From NCBI GenBank assembly GCA_034411635.1, contig DAOUML010000134.1, positions 22,977 to 86,976 on the forward strand: a stretch of DNA of 64,000 nucleotides, read 5' to 3'. How positions within the stretch are numbered: position 1 is the stretch's first letter; each line of letters opens with the position of its first letter. The translations under genes and the position numbers were made by a program. The notes beneath the pieces are model-generated. The model did no database searches. It worked only from the letters and a program-made list of their open reading frames with translations, and had not been told where the DNA came from. This document shows, piece after piece, positions 23,882 through 33,984 of the stretch. Source of the DNA: UBA8950 sp034411635. Lineage in GTDB: Bacteria; Chloroflexota; Anaerolineae; Anaerolineales; Villigracilaceae.

Positions 23882-25432
23882 TTACGGCCCAATCCGATAA
23901 ATCGAGCCATTTTCTCCGCTGAAAATCAGCCTGATTTCGGCCAGCGGGGCCAGTTGTTCCGGCCTCAGGACGTGTTCTTTGAAGTTCAATTCGGGCAGGT
24001 CAAACCAGATGATGTAACCGGGCGCGGGCGGCCAGTCTTGGTATTCGTTTAGGATGGCGGGTAGGTTAAAGTTGTCTTTTTCGTTGCGTGGGCCTTGGGG
24101 CATGTTAAGCGTGTTGCGGCGGGTAAAGAACCAGACCGCGCCCTCGTGGTTCGAGTAAAGCGCGGCATTTTCTAATAACGGATTGACTTGTAAGTGCTTG
24201 ACGATGTCGGATTCGTTCAGGGCGCGGGTGTTGTATAAGTTTCCGGCGAGTTCACCGTTTGAGATGGATGCGCGCACATATTTGACGTTATTATTGATCG
24301 GATATGCCAGCCAGACCAATACTGCCAGGCTGACAATCAGAACTTTTGACGGGCCGTTTTTAGGTCGCCAGCGGATTTCTCCCTGCTCGAACAGGCTGAG
24401 TAGTAACAGCAGAACTGGAATGAACAAGAGTATATGCAACCGGTCAACCCGGTAATCCTTATGCTCGGCATAACTGACCAGGAACAGCATCATCCCAAAG
24501 TAGACCACAAAAAACAGGCTGGTCGGCAGGAAGGCGGGCGCGCTTATTTTTGCGAGCAGTTTTTTCCATGTTTCCGGTTTGAAGCACAGCGCGGCCAGCA
24601 AAACCAGGCCGGCCAGCAACAAAAACGGCCCGGTGCGTCCGACAATGCTATACGGGATGAACCAGTAAAGCAGTTTTTCGAGTGTGATGGTCAGATTTTC
24701 GAAGGGGTGTCCGCCGCCGCGTTCCCCGAAAAACGATCCGTATTTCAGGAAGTTGTGCAATATGACCCAGGCAGCCAGCGGTAAACTGGATAATATTGCA
24801 AAAAAAATGCTGAAGAAAATGGCGCGAACTGTGTCTACCTGCCAATAGCGCAGGAAGAGCAAAATCCCGCCTATCAGGGCCAATGCCAGACCGGGGTATT
24901 TGACCATCCCGGCGGTTGCGGCCAGGAGATGTAATGCGACTGCCGCGTAGCCAATCTTTGACCTGATGGTTGTTTGCCAGTTGGCCATCAGCAGAAGAAA
25001 GGTTAGGATCAACATCAGGAAAAGCGGATCGGGGCCAATGCTGGTGTGCAATCGCAAAATGGATGGTGAAGCCAACGTTACCAGAGAAACCAGAGCCGCA
25101 GCGGGGGCAAAACCCGGGAACAGGGTCGCTGCCAATCTGCCCGCGAGGTAGATGTTGATGCCGTAAAGGAACAGGCTGAATACCCAGCCAAACAGGAAAA
25201 CATCTGACCCCAGGGCCAGAATAAGAGGGTAGAGCGGTGGCCAGGCCAGCAGTGGGGTTAGCGAGTAATCCACCACGCCCAACCCGGCGCGCAGATTTTG
25301 GGCTGTGGAAAGATAACGTAATCCATCACCAGTGACGCCAGGCCCGTAGGTAGAGGTGGCAAGGTAGGCTTGGAAGGGGGCCAGCAAGGCCAGAAGCGGC
25401 CAAGCACGCAACGCAAATTGCAATATTTGCAT
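23882..25432 (-). CDS. Polytopic membrane glycosyltransferase, GT-C fold (GT39/ArnT-like)
   Basis: The ATG at 25432 with GAGG 7 nt upstream gives 516 residues (a TTG at 25444 is less likely). There are about ten to eleven membrane helices and, after the first, a loop with GDGLRYLSTAQNLRAG, equivalent to the acidic first-loop motif of GT-C enzymes that use polyprenyl-phosphate sugars. A soluble C-terminal domain of ~130 residues follows. GT-C enzymes transfer sugars on the outer membrane face to lipids or proteins. Donor and acceptor are unknown; the Thr-rich lipoproteins are possible acceptors (speculative). It interrupts the hutH-sdaA spacing between two copies of the hutH 5' end, consistent with insertion. 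Confidence 0.75.
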   Translation of the reverse strand: MQILQFALRAWPLLALLAPFQAYLATSTYGPGVTGDGLRYLSTAQNLRAGLGVVDYSLTPLLAWPPLYPLILALGSDVFLFGWVFSLFLYGINIYLAGRLAATLFPGFAPAAALVSLVTLASPSILRLHTSIGPDPLFLMLILTFLLLMANWQTTIRSKIGYAAVALHLLAATAGMVKYPGLALALIGGILLFLRYWQVDTVRAIFFSIFFAILSSLPLAAWVILHNFLKYGSFFGERGGGHPFENLTITLEKLLYWFIPYSIVGRTGPFLLLAGLVLLAALCFKPETWKKLLAKISAPAFLPTSLFFVVYFGMMLFLVSYAEHKDYRVDRLHILLFIPVLLLLLSLFEQGEIRWRPKNGPSKVLIVSLAVLVWLAYPINNNVKYVRASISNGELAGNLYNTRALNESDIVKHLQVNPLLENAALYSNHEGAVWFFTRRNTLNMPQGPRNEKDNFNLPAILNEYQDWPPAPGYIIWFDLPELNFKEHVLRPEQLAPLAEIRLIFSGENGSIYRIGP

Positions 25433-25464
25433 CAGTATCCTCAACTTATTGTTGCGTTCTTTGC

Positions 25465-25593
25465 GCCTCGGCTGCGCGCCCAGGCCTCTTCACTGAGCGA
25501 AACTTGAATTTCGGGCTGATTGGCAACCGCGACCACATTGGCAATGGTCAGCGATTCACCGTCGAGCAGGAGATGGGAATTTTGAATGGGCAT
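25465..25593 (-). pseudogene. Truncated hutH 5' fragment
   Basis: An ATG at 25593 opens with MPIQNSHLLLDGESLTIANV, almost identical to the hutH N-terminus. After ~40 residues an 11-bp deletion shifts the frame and the reading stops at 25441. It is a non-functional remnant of a partial duplication. Confidence 0.9.
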
Positions 25594-25606
25594 GGGCTTC
25601 TCTTTT
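25465..25606 (-). repeat. Direct repeat copy B (hutH remnant)
   Basis: These 142 bp match 23653-23805 with about four substitutions and one 11-bp deletion. Together with copy A it brackets a 1.66-kb insert holding the glycosyltransferase gene. Confidence 0.9.
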
Positions 25607-25671
25607 TGGGTGGGAAGGGAATGTGTAGCGAAATTGTACCCGCTTGGCGCGCAATCTGGTACACTTTTGGC

Positions 25672-26886
<1,215 letters not shown>

Positions 26887-26892
26887 AAAAAA

Positions 26893-27705
26893 ATGACAGA
26901 AATCATCACCAGCCCGGCCAACCCACTCATCAAACAGGCGCGCGCATTGCGCCAGAAAAAGACCCGCGAAGAAAGCGGCTTATTTTTGGTGGAAGGCCTG
27001 GCGCATGTTGGCAGCGCGCTGGAAGCCGGTTGGCAGGCGCAGACGGTTTTGTATGCGCCAGAGCGTTTGCGCAGCGAGTTTGGGCTGCAACTGGTTGAAA
27101 AATTGCAAAAAAGCGGCGTTCGTTGCCAGGCGGTAACGGCGGCGGTCTTTGAGTCCTTTGCTGAAAAAGACAACCCCCAAGGGCTGGCGGCTTTGGTGTA
27201 CCAAAGGCAAACTCGCCTGGCGGATGTGCTGGCCGCCAGGCGGGGCGCGCATCTGCCGCTTTTTGCCGCGCTGGTAGCGCCCCAGGACCCTGGCAATATC
27301 GGAACCATTTTGCGGACGCTCGATGCCGTTGGCGGGGCCGGACTCTTCCTGCTGGATGGCGGGGCTGACCCTTTCCAGCCAGCCTGCGTGCGCGCCAGCA
27401 TGGGGACGTTGTTCAGCGTTCCGTTTGCGCAGGCGGGTTTTGATGAGTTTGCGGCCTGGGCGCGGCAAAGCGGTTTGTATTTGGTTGGCACCTCGGCCCG
27501 GGCGCAGTTCGATTATCGTCAGGTCAGGTTGGGGGCGCGTCCAACTGTCATCTTGCTTGGTTCAGAACAAAAGGGGCTGACGGCGGAGCAACTGTCGGTT
27601 TGCGAGATGCAGGTGTCGCTGCCGATGCGCGGCAGGGTCAGTTCGCTTAATTTGGCGGTGGCGGCAGGGGTGCTGCTCTACGCTTTCGCCGATTCTGGCG
27701 GGTAA
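26893..27705 (+). CDS. TrmH/SpoU-family RNA 2'-O-methyltransferase
   Basis: The 270-residue protein has an L30e-like N-terminal substrate-binding domain (IITSPANPLIKQARALRQKK, FLVEGLAHV) and the knotted SPOUT methyltransferase domain with its three motifs: DPGNIGTILRTLDAVG, LLGSEQKGL and LPMRGRVSSLNLAVAAGVLLY. Members methylate the 2'-OH of G or other ribose in 23S rRNA or tRNA; which site cannot be told from sequence. The gene lies 6 nt after sdaA and ends in a terminator. Confidence 0.9.
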   Translation: MTEIITSPANPLIKQARALRQKKTREESGLFLVEGLAHVGSALEAGWQAQTVLYAPERLRSEFGLQLVEKLQKSGVRCQAVTAAVFESFAEKDNPQGLAALVYQRQTRLADVLAARRGAHLPLFAALVAPQDPGNIGTILRTLDAVGGAGLFLLDGGADPFQPACVRASMGTLFSVPFAQAGFDEFAAWARQSGLYLVGTSARAQFDYRQVRLGARPTVILLGSEQKGLTAEQLSVCEMQVSLPMRGRVSSLNLAVAAGVLLYAFADSGG

Positions 27706-27723
27706 TCTGCCCCCAAAAAGCAA

Positions 27724-27748
27724 AATCCCCGCGCAGGTGGCGGGGATT
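27724..27748 (+). terminator. Hairpin terminator after the methyltransferase gene
   Basis: A 9-bp GC-rich stem (27724-27732 with 27740-27748) with a 7-base loop, 18 nt past the stop and preceded by an A run. It also faces the minus-strand gene at 27803. Confidence 0.75.
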
Positions 27749-27802
27749 GGTTCGGGTTGTGGGGAATGTGTTGATTGCGTGGAATACAGGCGCGGGCGTC
27801 GG

Positions 27803-28027
27803 CTAGAACTCGTCTTCCTCGTCGTCGGCCCACAGGTCTTCATCATCGCTTTCTTCTTCCCATTCTTCCAATTCTTCTTCATCTTCCCAGTCTTCTTCAT
27901 TGTTGGGGCCATCGACCGGGGTGTAGGTGGCGCAGCCGGTATCGGGGTCAATTTCGACAGCGGCTGCTGAGCAGTATCCATCGTCGATGAAGACACAATC
28001 AGTGTAATGACAGCGAATTCGGGGCAT
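27803..28027 (-). CDS. DUF1540-like Cys protein with a very acidic tail
   Basis: The first ~40 of 74 residues match the DUF1540-type pattern of four Cys (IRCHYTDCVFIDDGYCSA...GCATY), probably a metal-binding knuckle. The last ~33 residues are almost all Asp/Glu/Trp (NEEDWEDEEELEEWEEE). GGAGG precedes the ATG. Function unknown. It ends a short minus-strand unit behind the VKOR gene (8-nt gap), so a redox or metal-related role is possible. Confidence 0.65.
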   Translation of the reverse strand: MPRIRCHYTDCVFIDDGYCSAAAVEIDPDTGCATYTPVDGPNNEEDWEDEEELEEWEEESDDEDLWADDEEDEF

Positions 28028-28035
28028 TTTTCCTC

Positions 28036-28461
28036 CTAGTTTTCAGCGCGTATAAACCGAGTGAAAGTGAGAATAAAACAGAGTGTCATGGCAACTGCCG
28101 AAGCCACGCAGAAGGGGCAGGTGGCCTGGATGATGACGTTGGAAACGTACATCAGATACATGCTGAAGATAAAGCCGGCAAAAGACATGCCCATTGCCAG
28201 CAGGTTGCCATATTCTTTGGCGAGCGGGTGACGTTTTTCCATCCACAACACGAAAAGGATGCTCCCGTAGCCGATTGCGCCGATAACGCCCAGCGGAATG
28301 CCATACAGTTCGGAGTATGAACTGGCGTTCACGCTGGCGCAACCACCGCTACCGAGGCACATGTCGTTATTATCGGTGATTTTGTAAATTGCCATGTAAA
28401 TTGAAACAAACAGGCCGGCAATACTGGCCGCGATAGCAAGCAGGTGAAGTTTTTTATCCAT
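28036..28461 (-). CDS. Vitamin K epoxide reductase (VKOR) family protein
   Basis: The 141-residue protein is a four-helix VKOR core. It has the active-site CPFC (Cys115, Cys118) at the start of the last helix and a loop pair Cys35/Cys41 (CLGSGGC) that relays electrons, plus a conserved Ser in the SSYSELYGIPLG region. Bacterial VKORs reoxidise periplasmic or extracellular thiol oxidases with quinone, replacing DsbB. There is no fused thioredoxin domain, so a separate DsbA-like partner is expected elsewhere. Confidence 0.9.
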   Translation of the reverse strand: MDKKLHLLAIAASIAGLFVSIYMAIYKITDNNDMCLGSGGCASVNASSYSELYGIPLGVIGAIGYGSILFVLWMEKRHPLAKEYGNLLAMGMSFAGFIFSMYLMYVSNVIIQATCPFCVASAVAMTLCFILTFTRFIRAEN

Positions 28462-28544
28462 AATAAATTTTCTCCGGTCTTTCCTTGTGCCGGGCGCGTG
28501 ACATTTTACCCCATAGGCCCTATTCAGTAAAGCATTTTTTACTT

Positions 28545-30770
28545 TTACCCGGCTTTAATGCGTTGGGCTTCAAAGACGTTGCTCAGGTTTTCCATGCGGT
28601 TGAGGACGCGTGAGAGTTGAATCAGGTCGCGCACCTCAACCACCAGCCGGATGCTGGCAATATCGGCCCGCAGCGAGTCGTGTTCAACGTTTACGCTTAC
28701 ATCGGTAATGTTTACCCCTTCGGCGGTAAGCAGGTTTGAGATGTCGTTCATCAGGCCCTGGCGGTCGAAGGCTGTAATGCGGATGGGCGTTGGGTAGGTT
28801 TTGGTGGTATCGCCCCAACTGACGCGCACCAGCCGCTCTTTTTCGCTGGTAGAGCAGCGCAGAATGTTGGGGCAATCTTCGCGGTGGATGGTTGCGCCGC
28901 GTCCGCGTGTGATGTAGCCGACGATTGGGTCGCCGGGGGCAGGGTTGCAGCATCTTGCCATTTGGGTAAGCAACCCGCGCAACCCACGCACAGCGACGGC
29001 ATCACTGGAGGTGGTTTCGCTCTTGGGCGCGGCGGTTTCAATAACGTCTTCGGTTGGTTTTTCGTCTGAAATCAGGGTGACAATGCGGTTGAGCGACAGG
29101 TCGCCGCAGCCGAGGGCCACGAACATTTCTTCGGGTTGGCGGTATTCGAGTTTGCGGGCCAGGTTTTCAAAGTTGATTTCTTCCAACCCCAGGCGGCGGA
29201 ATTCGCGTTCGAGAATTTGGCGTCCCTGGCCCAGGTTTTGGTCGCGGGCTTGTTTTTTGAGCCAGGCGCGAATTTTTGCCCGCGCGCGCTGGGTTTTTAC
29301 CAGCCCAACGCTTGGGTTGAGCCAATCGCGGCTGGGGCCGCCTTGTTTGGTGGTGAGAATGACCACCCTGTCGCCGGTTTTCAGGATGTAGTTGAGCGGT
29401 TCGAGTTTGCCGTTGATTTTTGCGCCCCGGCAGCGATGGCCGACGTCGGTGTGGACGTGGTAGGCAAAGTCGATAGGGGTGGAGCCTTTGGGCAGGTCGA
29501 TAATGTCGCCTTTGGGGGTGAAGACGTAGACATGTTCATCGAAGACATCGTTTTTCATGGTTTCGACAAATTCGTCGGCGTTCATGTCTTCGTTTTTGGT
29601 ATCAATCTGGCTGCGCAGGGCGGTCAGGAAGGTTTCGTATTGTTCGTCGCGCTTTTTGCTGGCTTCTTTGTATCGCCAGTGGGCGGCAATACCGCGCTCG
29701 GCGTTTTGGTGCATTTCCTGGGTGCGAATTTGCACTTCGAGCGGTTTGTTGTCTTCGTACATGACTGCGGTATGCAGCGATTGGTACATGTTTTCTTTGG
29801 GGGCGGCAATGTAATCGTCGAATTCGCCGGGGATGGGCCGCCAATGGCTGTGGATGATGCCCAGCGAAGCGTAACAATCGCCGGGGTTTTCTACCAACAG
29901 TCGCACGCCGCGCACATCCATAATCTGGTCGAAGGTTTTTTCTTTGTTAACCATCTTTTTGTAGATGGAGTAGATGTGTTTGGGCCGGCCGCTTACTTCG
30001 GCTTTAATGCCGTTTTCGGCCAGAATCTGCTCAATGCGCTTTTTGATTTTTTCAACCTGTAAATTGCGGGTTGCGCGGCGCTCGTTCAGGCCGGAGGCGA
30101 TTTCTTTGTATTTTTCTGGCTCAAGGTAATACAGGGATAGATCTTCCAGTTCCCACTTAATTTCGGCAATGCCCAGCCGGTTTGCAATTGGGGCGTAGAT
30201 TTCGAGGGTTTCGCGGGCGATGCGGCGTTGTTTGTCGGGCCGGGTATAGGCAAGGGTGCGCATGTTGTGCAGGCGGTCAGCCAGTTTGATGAGGATGACG
30301 CGCACATCTTTGTTCATGGCCAGCATGGTTTTGCGCAATGTTTCTTTGGCGAGTAGTTTTTTGCGTTTTGAAATTTGTTCTTCGGTTAATTGGATTTCGT
30401 CTTCTTGATGGGTTTCATGTTCGCTGCGAGAGACGCGCGGCAGGGCTTTGAGTTTTGTAACCCCATCGACCAGCGAAGCGGTGCTGGTGCTGAATTTTTC
30501 TCGAATTTCTTGCAGGCTAATGCTGGTGTCTTCAACGACATCGTGCAAAAGGCCGGCGGCTATGGCATCGGGGTGCATTTGCAGGTCTGAAAGGATGGCG
30601 GCAACGGCGATACAGTGATTGATGTATGGCTCGCCTGATGCGCGTCTTTGCGGTTCGTGGGCTTTGGCTGCCAATTGGTAGGCGCGTTGAACAAACTCAC
30701 GATCTTCATCTGAGAAGTGTTTGGGCAGTGACGCCATTAATTCTTCGATGCCAATGGCTTCTTGTTTCAT
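28545..30770 (-). CDS. rel: Bifunctional (p)ppGpp synthetase/hydrolase
   Basis: The 741-residue Rel/SpoT protein has an HD hydrolase domain with intact His52 and HDVVED (76-81), a synthetase domain (VSGRPKHIYSIYKKM, YQSLHTAVM), a TGS domain (VYVFTPKGDIIDLPKGSTPIDFAY), a zinc-finger region (MARCCNPAPGDPIVG) and a C-terminal ACT domain (IRITAFDRQGLMNDISNLL). Both catalytic halves look complete, so it should make and degrade the stringent alarmone. It is a single gene with its own promoter region, transcribed away from the sigma-54 locus end by 59 bp. Confidence 0.94.
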   Translation of the reverse strand: MKQEAIGIEELMASLPKHFSDEDREFVQRAYQLAAKAHEPQRRASGEPYINHCIAVAAILSDLQMHPDAIAAGLLHDVVEDTSISLQEIREKFSTSTASLVDGVTKLKALPRVSRSEHETHQEDEIQLTEEQISKRKKLLAKETLRKTMLAMNKDVRVILIKLADRLHNMRTLAYTRPDKQRRIARETLEIYAPIANRLGIAEIKWELEDLSLYYLEPEKYKEIASGLNERRATRNLQVEKIKKRIEQILAENGIKAEVSGRPKHIYSIYKKMVNKEKTFDQIMDVRGVRLLVENPGDCYASLGIIHSHWRPIPGEFDDYIAAPKENMYQSLHTAVMYEDNKPLEVQIRTQEMHQNAERGIAAHWRYKEASKKRDEQYETFLTALRSQIDTKNEDMNADEFVETMKNDVFDEHVYVFTPKGDIIDLPKGSTPIDFAYHVHTDVGHRCRGAKINGKLEPLNYILKTGDRVVILTTKQGGPSRDWLNPSVGLVKTQRARAKIRAWLKKQARDQNLGQGRQILEREFRRLGLEEINFENLARKLEYRQPEEMFVALGCGDLSLNRIVTLISDEKPTEDVIETAAPKSETTSSDAVAVRGLRGLLTQMARCCNPAPGDPIVGYITRGRGATIHREDCPNILRCSTSEKERLVRVSWGDTTKTYPTPIRITAFDRQGLMNDISNLLTAEGVNITDVSVNVEHDSLRADIASIRLVVEVRDLIQLSRVLNRMENLSNVFEAQRIKAG

Positions 30771-30828
30771 GGTCGTCTTATTGTAGTCAATTAGTCTGAA
30801 ATGTCAAAGGCGAATAAGCGCGGGCAGG

Positions 30829-32013
30829 TTATGCGCGTTGTTCTTGCTGCCTGGTTACATCGCTGGGCAGGTGCATCAGGTCAATGGTTGGGTCATCGCA
30901 GAAGAGCATGGCGCGTTCGATGGCATTGCGCAATTCGCGCACGTTGCCGGGCCAATGATAAGCACGCAGGGCTTCTACGGCGCGCGGGGTGATGTCGGTG
31001 ATGTTGAGACCCATGCGGGCGTTGTTCTGGCGCACAAACAGGCCGGCCAGTTCGAGGATATCGCCTTTGCGCAAACGCAGCGGCGGAATGTGCAAATCGA
31101 CCACTTTCAGGCGGTAATACAAATCTTCGCGGAAGAAACCTTCTTCGATCATTCGCGCCAGCGGACGGTTGGAGGCCGCCAACACCTGCACATCGACCTT
31201 GATCAGGTTGGTGCCGCCCACCCGTCGAAAGGCGCGTTCCTCCAGCACGCGCAACAGTTTGGCCTGGGTATCGATGGGCATGGAGGCGATTTCATCCAGA
31301 AAGAGAATGCCGTTATCGGCCACTTCGAGCAGGCCGGGTTTGCGCTTATCGGCTCCGGTAAAGGCCCCGGCTTCGTACCCGAACAATTCTGATTCAATCA
31401 TCGTTGGTTGGATGGCGGCGCAGTTAATGGCGATGAAGGGCTTGTCGGCGCGTGAGCCGTTATCGTGGATGTAATGCGCCAGAACTTCTTTGCCGCTGCC
31501 GGTTTCACCCGTCACCAGCACCGAAACGCCTGTTCCGGCGGCCCGGCGGGCCTGGGCCAGCAAGGTTTGCATTTCGGGGCTGGAGCCGACCACAATATCT
31601 TGTCCGTGTCGCTGGGCGCGGCGTAAATGCGCCAGTTCGCGCCGCATGGCGACCACTTCGACAGCCCGTTTGAGCGACTCTTCCAGCCGGGCCAGTTGAA
31701 TTGGCTTTTGCAGAAAATCATGCGCGCCGTTTTTCATGGCATCGACGGCCATGTCGATATCGCCGTAGGCCGTAATTAGCAAAATTGGCGGCGGCGGCGA
31801 AAGGCGGGCGGTTTCTTCGAGCAGGCTGGGGCCGTAGCCATCCGGCAGTTGCACATCCAACAAGATGACTTCGGCCACCCCGCGCCCAACGTGTTCGCGC
31901 GCTTCGGCCAGGGTGGATGCGCCAATGACCTCGTACCCGCGCGAGGTGAGAAACTGTGAGAGAATCAGGCGGGCATTTTCTTCGTCGTCTACGACCAGTA
32001 CGGTTGCGCTCAT
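30829..32013 (-). CDS. NtrC-type sigma-54 activator lacking a DNA-binding domain
   Basis: The 394-residue response regulator has a receiver domain (phospho-Asp53 in LLDVQLPDG, FLQKP Lys) and a complete AAA+ activator domain: Walker A GETGSGKE, GAFTGA loop in YEAGAFTGADKRKPG, and LDEIASMPIDTQ. It ends right after the AAA+ lid (WPGNVRELRNAIERAML...RQQEQRA) with no Fis-type helix-turn-helix. Such activators (for example FlgR of Helicobacter, CtcC of Chlamydia) work from solution without upstream DNA sites. It is adjacent to its kinase and downstream of rpoN, so it is very probably the activator for this sigma-54. Confidence 0.9.
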   Translation of the reverse strand: MSATVLVVDDEENARLILSQFLTSRGYEVIGASTLAEAREHVGRGVAEVILLDVQLPDGYGPSLLEETARLSPPPPILLITAYGDIDMAVDAMKNGAHDFLQKPIQLARLEESLKRAVEVVAMRRELAHLRRAQRHGQDIVVGSSPEMQTLLAQARRAAGTGVSVLVTGETGSGKEVLAHYIHDNGSRADKPFIAINCAAIQPTMIESELFGYEAGAFTGADKRKPGLLEVADNGILFLDEIASMPIDTQAKLLRVLEERAFRRVGGTNLIKVDVQVLAASNRPLARMIEEGFFREDLYYRLKVVDLHIPPLRLRKGDILELAGLFVRQNNARMGLNITDITPRAVEALRAYHWPGNVRELRNAIERAMLFCDDPTIDLMHLPSDVTRQQEQRA

Positions 32014-32016
32014 GGG

Positions 32017-33984
32017 TTACTCCTCTTCTTTGTTTGCGCCCGGAAGCCGCACCGTGAAAATGGTGCCGCCAGGGAAACTTTCAACATCAATTTTGCCCTT
32101 ATGGGCCAGGATAATGCGTTTGCTGATGGACAGCCCCAGCCCCGTGCCTTGCGGGCTGGTGGTAAAGAACGGCTCGAACACTTTTTCGCGCACTTCGGGC
32201 GGAATTCCTGGCCCGGTATCCGAAATTGAGATATGAACCCAGGGTTTGCCCCCTGCTTCGCCTGTCGCTTCAATGCGGACCGCCAGCGTGCCGCCTGGCT
32301 GGTCTTTCATGGCGTTGATGGCGTTGCTTAATAAGTTGGTAAACACCTGATCAAGGGCGCGTCCGTCGGCCAGGGCCGGCGGAATGTTCTCTTCCACGTT
32401 ATAAACCAGATTGATTCCCAGGCGCGTCATGCGCGGGTGCCAGCGCTCCAGCAATTGCTTCAGCAGGCGGTTCAGGCTGAGGGGCGCGATTTTGTATTCC
32501 ATCGGTTTGGCAAAGGCCAGCACCGATTCCATTAAATGGGTCAGGCGGTTGCAATCGCCTTGCAAGCGGGCCACCAACTCGCGGTTGGTGTCGTTTTCGG
32601 GCAGGTTCATCTCCATGAGTTGCAGGCCGGTTGAAATGTTGTTTACCGGGTTGCGCACTTCATGGGCAAAAATGGCGGTAATTTCACCCAGCAGGGCGCG
32701 CTGCTCCAGTTGCTGGGTGCGGGCCCGAATTTGCTCGCTTTCGCTCATATCGCGAATGAGCAAGACGATGTTGCTCAACTCTTCACCCGTTCGCACGGGG
32801 AAAACCTGCAAATGAGCCGGAAAAACCTGCCCTGAGCGGCGATGTAATTTGCCATGCCCCAAGTTGGGCGAGGTTAGGCCATTGATGGCCATGCGCAGGG
32901 CAGCGGGCAGGTTTTCCATGCCAATCAGAATATTCTCGATGCGTTCGCCATGCACTTCCCGGCCGGCGTAGCCGAGCATCATTTCGGCAGCGGGGTTCAT
33001 GTCTAAGACGCGCATGGCCGGGCTGAGCAGGATGATTCCATCCAGAATATTCTCGGTGATTGCATCTCGAATGGCGATGGCGCGCATGGCTTCGAGGCTG
33101 GCGCGGTGTCGGTTGCTGCGGTTGGCATAGTAACTGAGGGCAACGGTAATATGCGCGGCCAGGTTTTCAAGCATATCGACCAGCAGGCGGCTATCGCGTA
33201 GGGGCAGGTTGAAGGCAACCAGCAGCCCCTGGCGCTCGCTTTCCATTTTGATTGGCACTGAAACCAGCGATTCCAAATCCAGGCTGCGGGCCGATTGTTG
33301 AATTTGGGTGATGGCGCGCTGGCCGGTTGTCCACATGGAGGGGGTATAAGTCAGTTGCGATTCGCCAAATTCGAGCGATTCGGGCAGGGCCTGGGCATCT
33401 TTGCCCTGGCAGGTTACGCGCGCCAATTGCCGGTTTTTGGAATCGAGGCGGTAAATGCACAATCCTTGCGCGCCAAGCAAGGATTGTCCTAATTCAAGGG
33501 CCAGGCGCAGGGCCTCCTCCAGTGTGTTTTTTTGGGTGAGTTGGGCCAGTTGCTCGCTGATGTGAATCATTTCGCGGACCTGGGCGTTTTGCTGTTCTCT
33601 CCAGCGTTTAACTTCGCTTGGAATTAGCCGTACCACCAGCCATTGCCCGGCCCGATCAAGCCAGGTCACTTTGGCCCACATCGATAGCGCGCGCTTGTTT
33701 GGAATGTGAACATCAACTTCTAACTCTTCGCCCGAAGACCAGCCCTCGCCAAAGGCTGGCAGCAGGGTGGCGATTTGCATCGGCGCAGGGTCGAGCGGGA
33801 AGAGGCCGGTGAGTTGGTAAAAACCTTTGTTGGCGAAGGCGACCAATCCATTGGGGCGATCCAGCACAATGGTGGCATCGTCGATGTTGTTGAGCAGGGT
33901 GGCAATTTCGTTCGCGCCGGGTAATTCGCCGCGCCAAATGGGTTGGGCGTTGAGGTTTTGGGTGGTAAATGGGCCTGTGCTCAT
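32017..33984 (-). CDS. Cytoplasmic sensor histidine kinase (PAS-GAF-PAS-HisKA-HATPase)
   Basis: In 655 residues: a PAS domain (~30-75, IDDATIVLDRPNGLVAFANKG), a GAF domain (~155-290), a second PAS (~310-420, ITENILDGIILLSPAMRVLD), HisKA with the phospho-His in FAHEVRNPVNN, and HATPase_c (FTNLLSNAINAMKD; SDTGPGIPP; GTGLGLSIS). No membrane segment or signal peptide, so it senses an internal cue. It overlaps the rpoN stop by 4 nt (ATGA) and lies 3 nt before the activator gene. It should phosphorylate Asp53 of that NtrC-type protein, like NtrB with NtrC. Confidence 0.92.
   Translation of the reverse strand: MSTGPFTTQNLNAQPIWRGELPGANEIATLLNNIDDATIVLDRPNGLVAFANKGFYQLTGLFPLDPAPMQIATLLPAFGEGWSSGEELEVDVHIPNKRALSMWAKVTWLDRAGQWLVVRLIPSEVKRWREQQNAQVREMIHISEQLAQLTQKNTLEEALRLALELGQSLLGAQGLCIYRLDSKNRQLARVTCQGKDAQALPESLEFGESQLTYTPSMWTTGQRAITQIQQSARSLDLESLVSVPIKMESERQGLLVAFNLPLRDSRLLVDMLENLAAHITVALSYYANRSNRHRASLEAMRAIAIRDAITENILDGIILLSPAMRVLDMNPAAEMMLGYAGREVHGERIENILIGMENLPAALRMAINGLTSPNLGHGKLHRRSGQVFPAHLQVFPVRTGEELSNIVLLIRDMSESEQIRARTQQLEQRALLGEITAIFAHEVRNPVNNISTGLQLMEMNLPENDTNRELVARLQGDCNRLTHLMESVLAFAKPMEYKIAPLSLNRLLKQLLERWHPRMTRLGINLVYNVEENIPPALADGRALDQVFTNLLSNAINAMKDQPGGTLAVRIEATGEAGGKPWVHISISDTGPGIPPEVREKVFEPFFTTSPQGTGLGLSISKRIILAHKGKIDVESFPGGTIFTVRLPGANKEEE

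Noticed and set aside
27803..28027. Low-complexity acidic frame as a spurious ORF
   Set aside because: It was kept as a gene, because the N-terminal four-Cys pattern, GGAGG site and operon spacing support it.
29136..30062. A 308-codon open frame antisense to rel
   Set aside because: It is a shadow of the rel reading frame, with no start signal or family resemblance.
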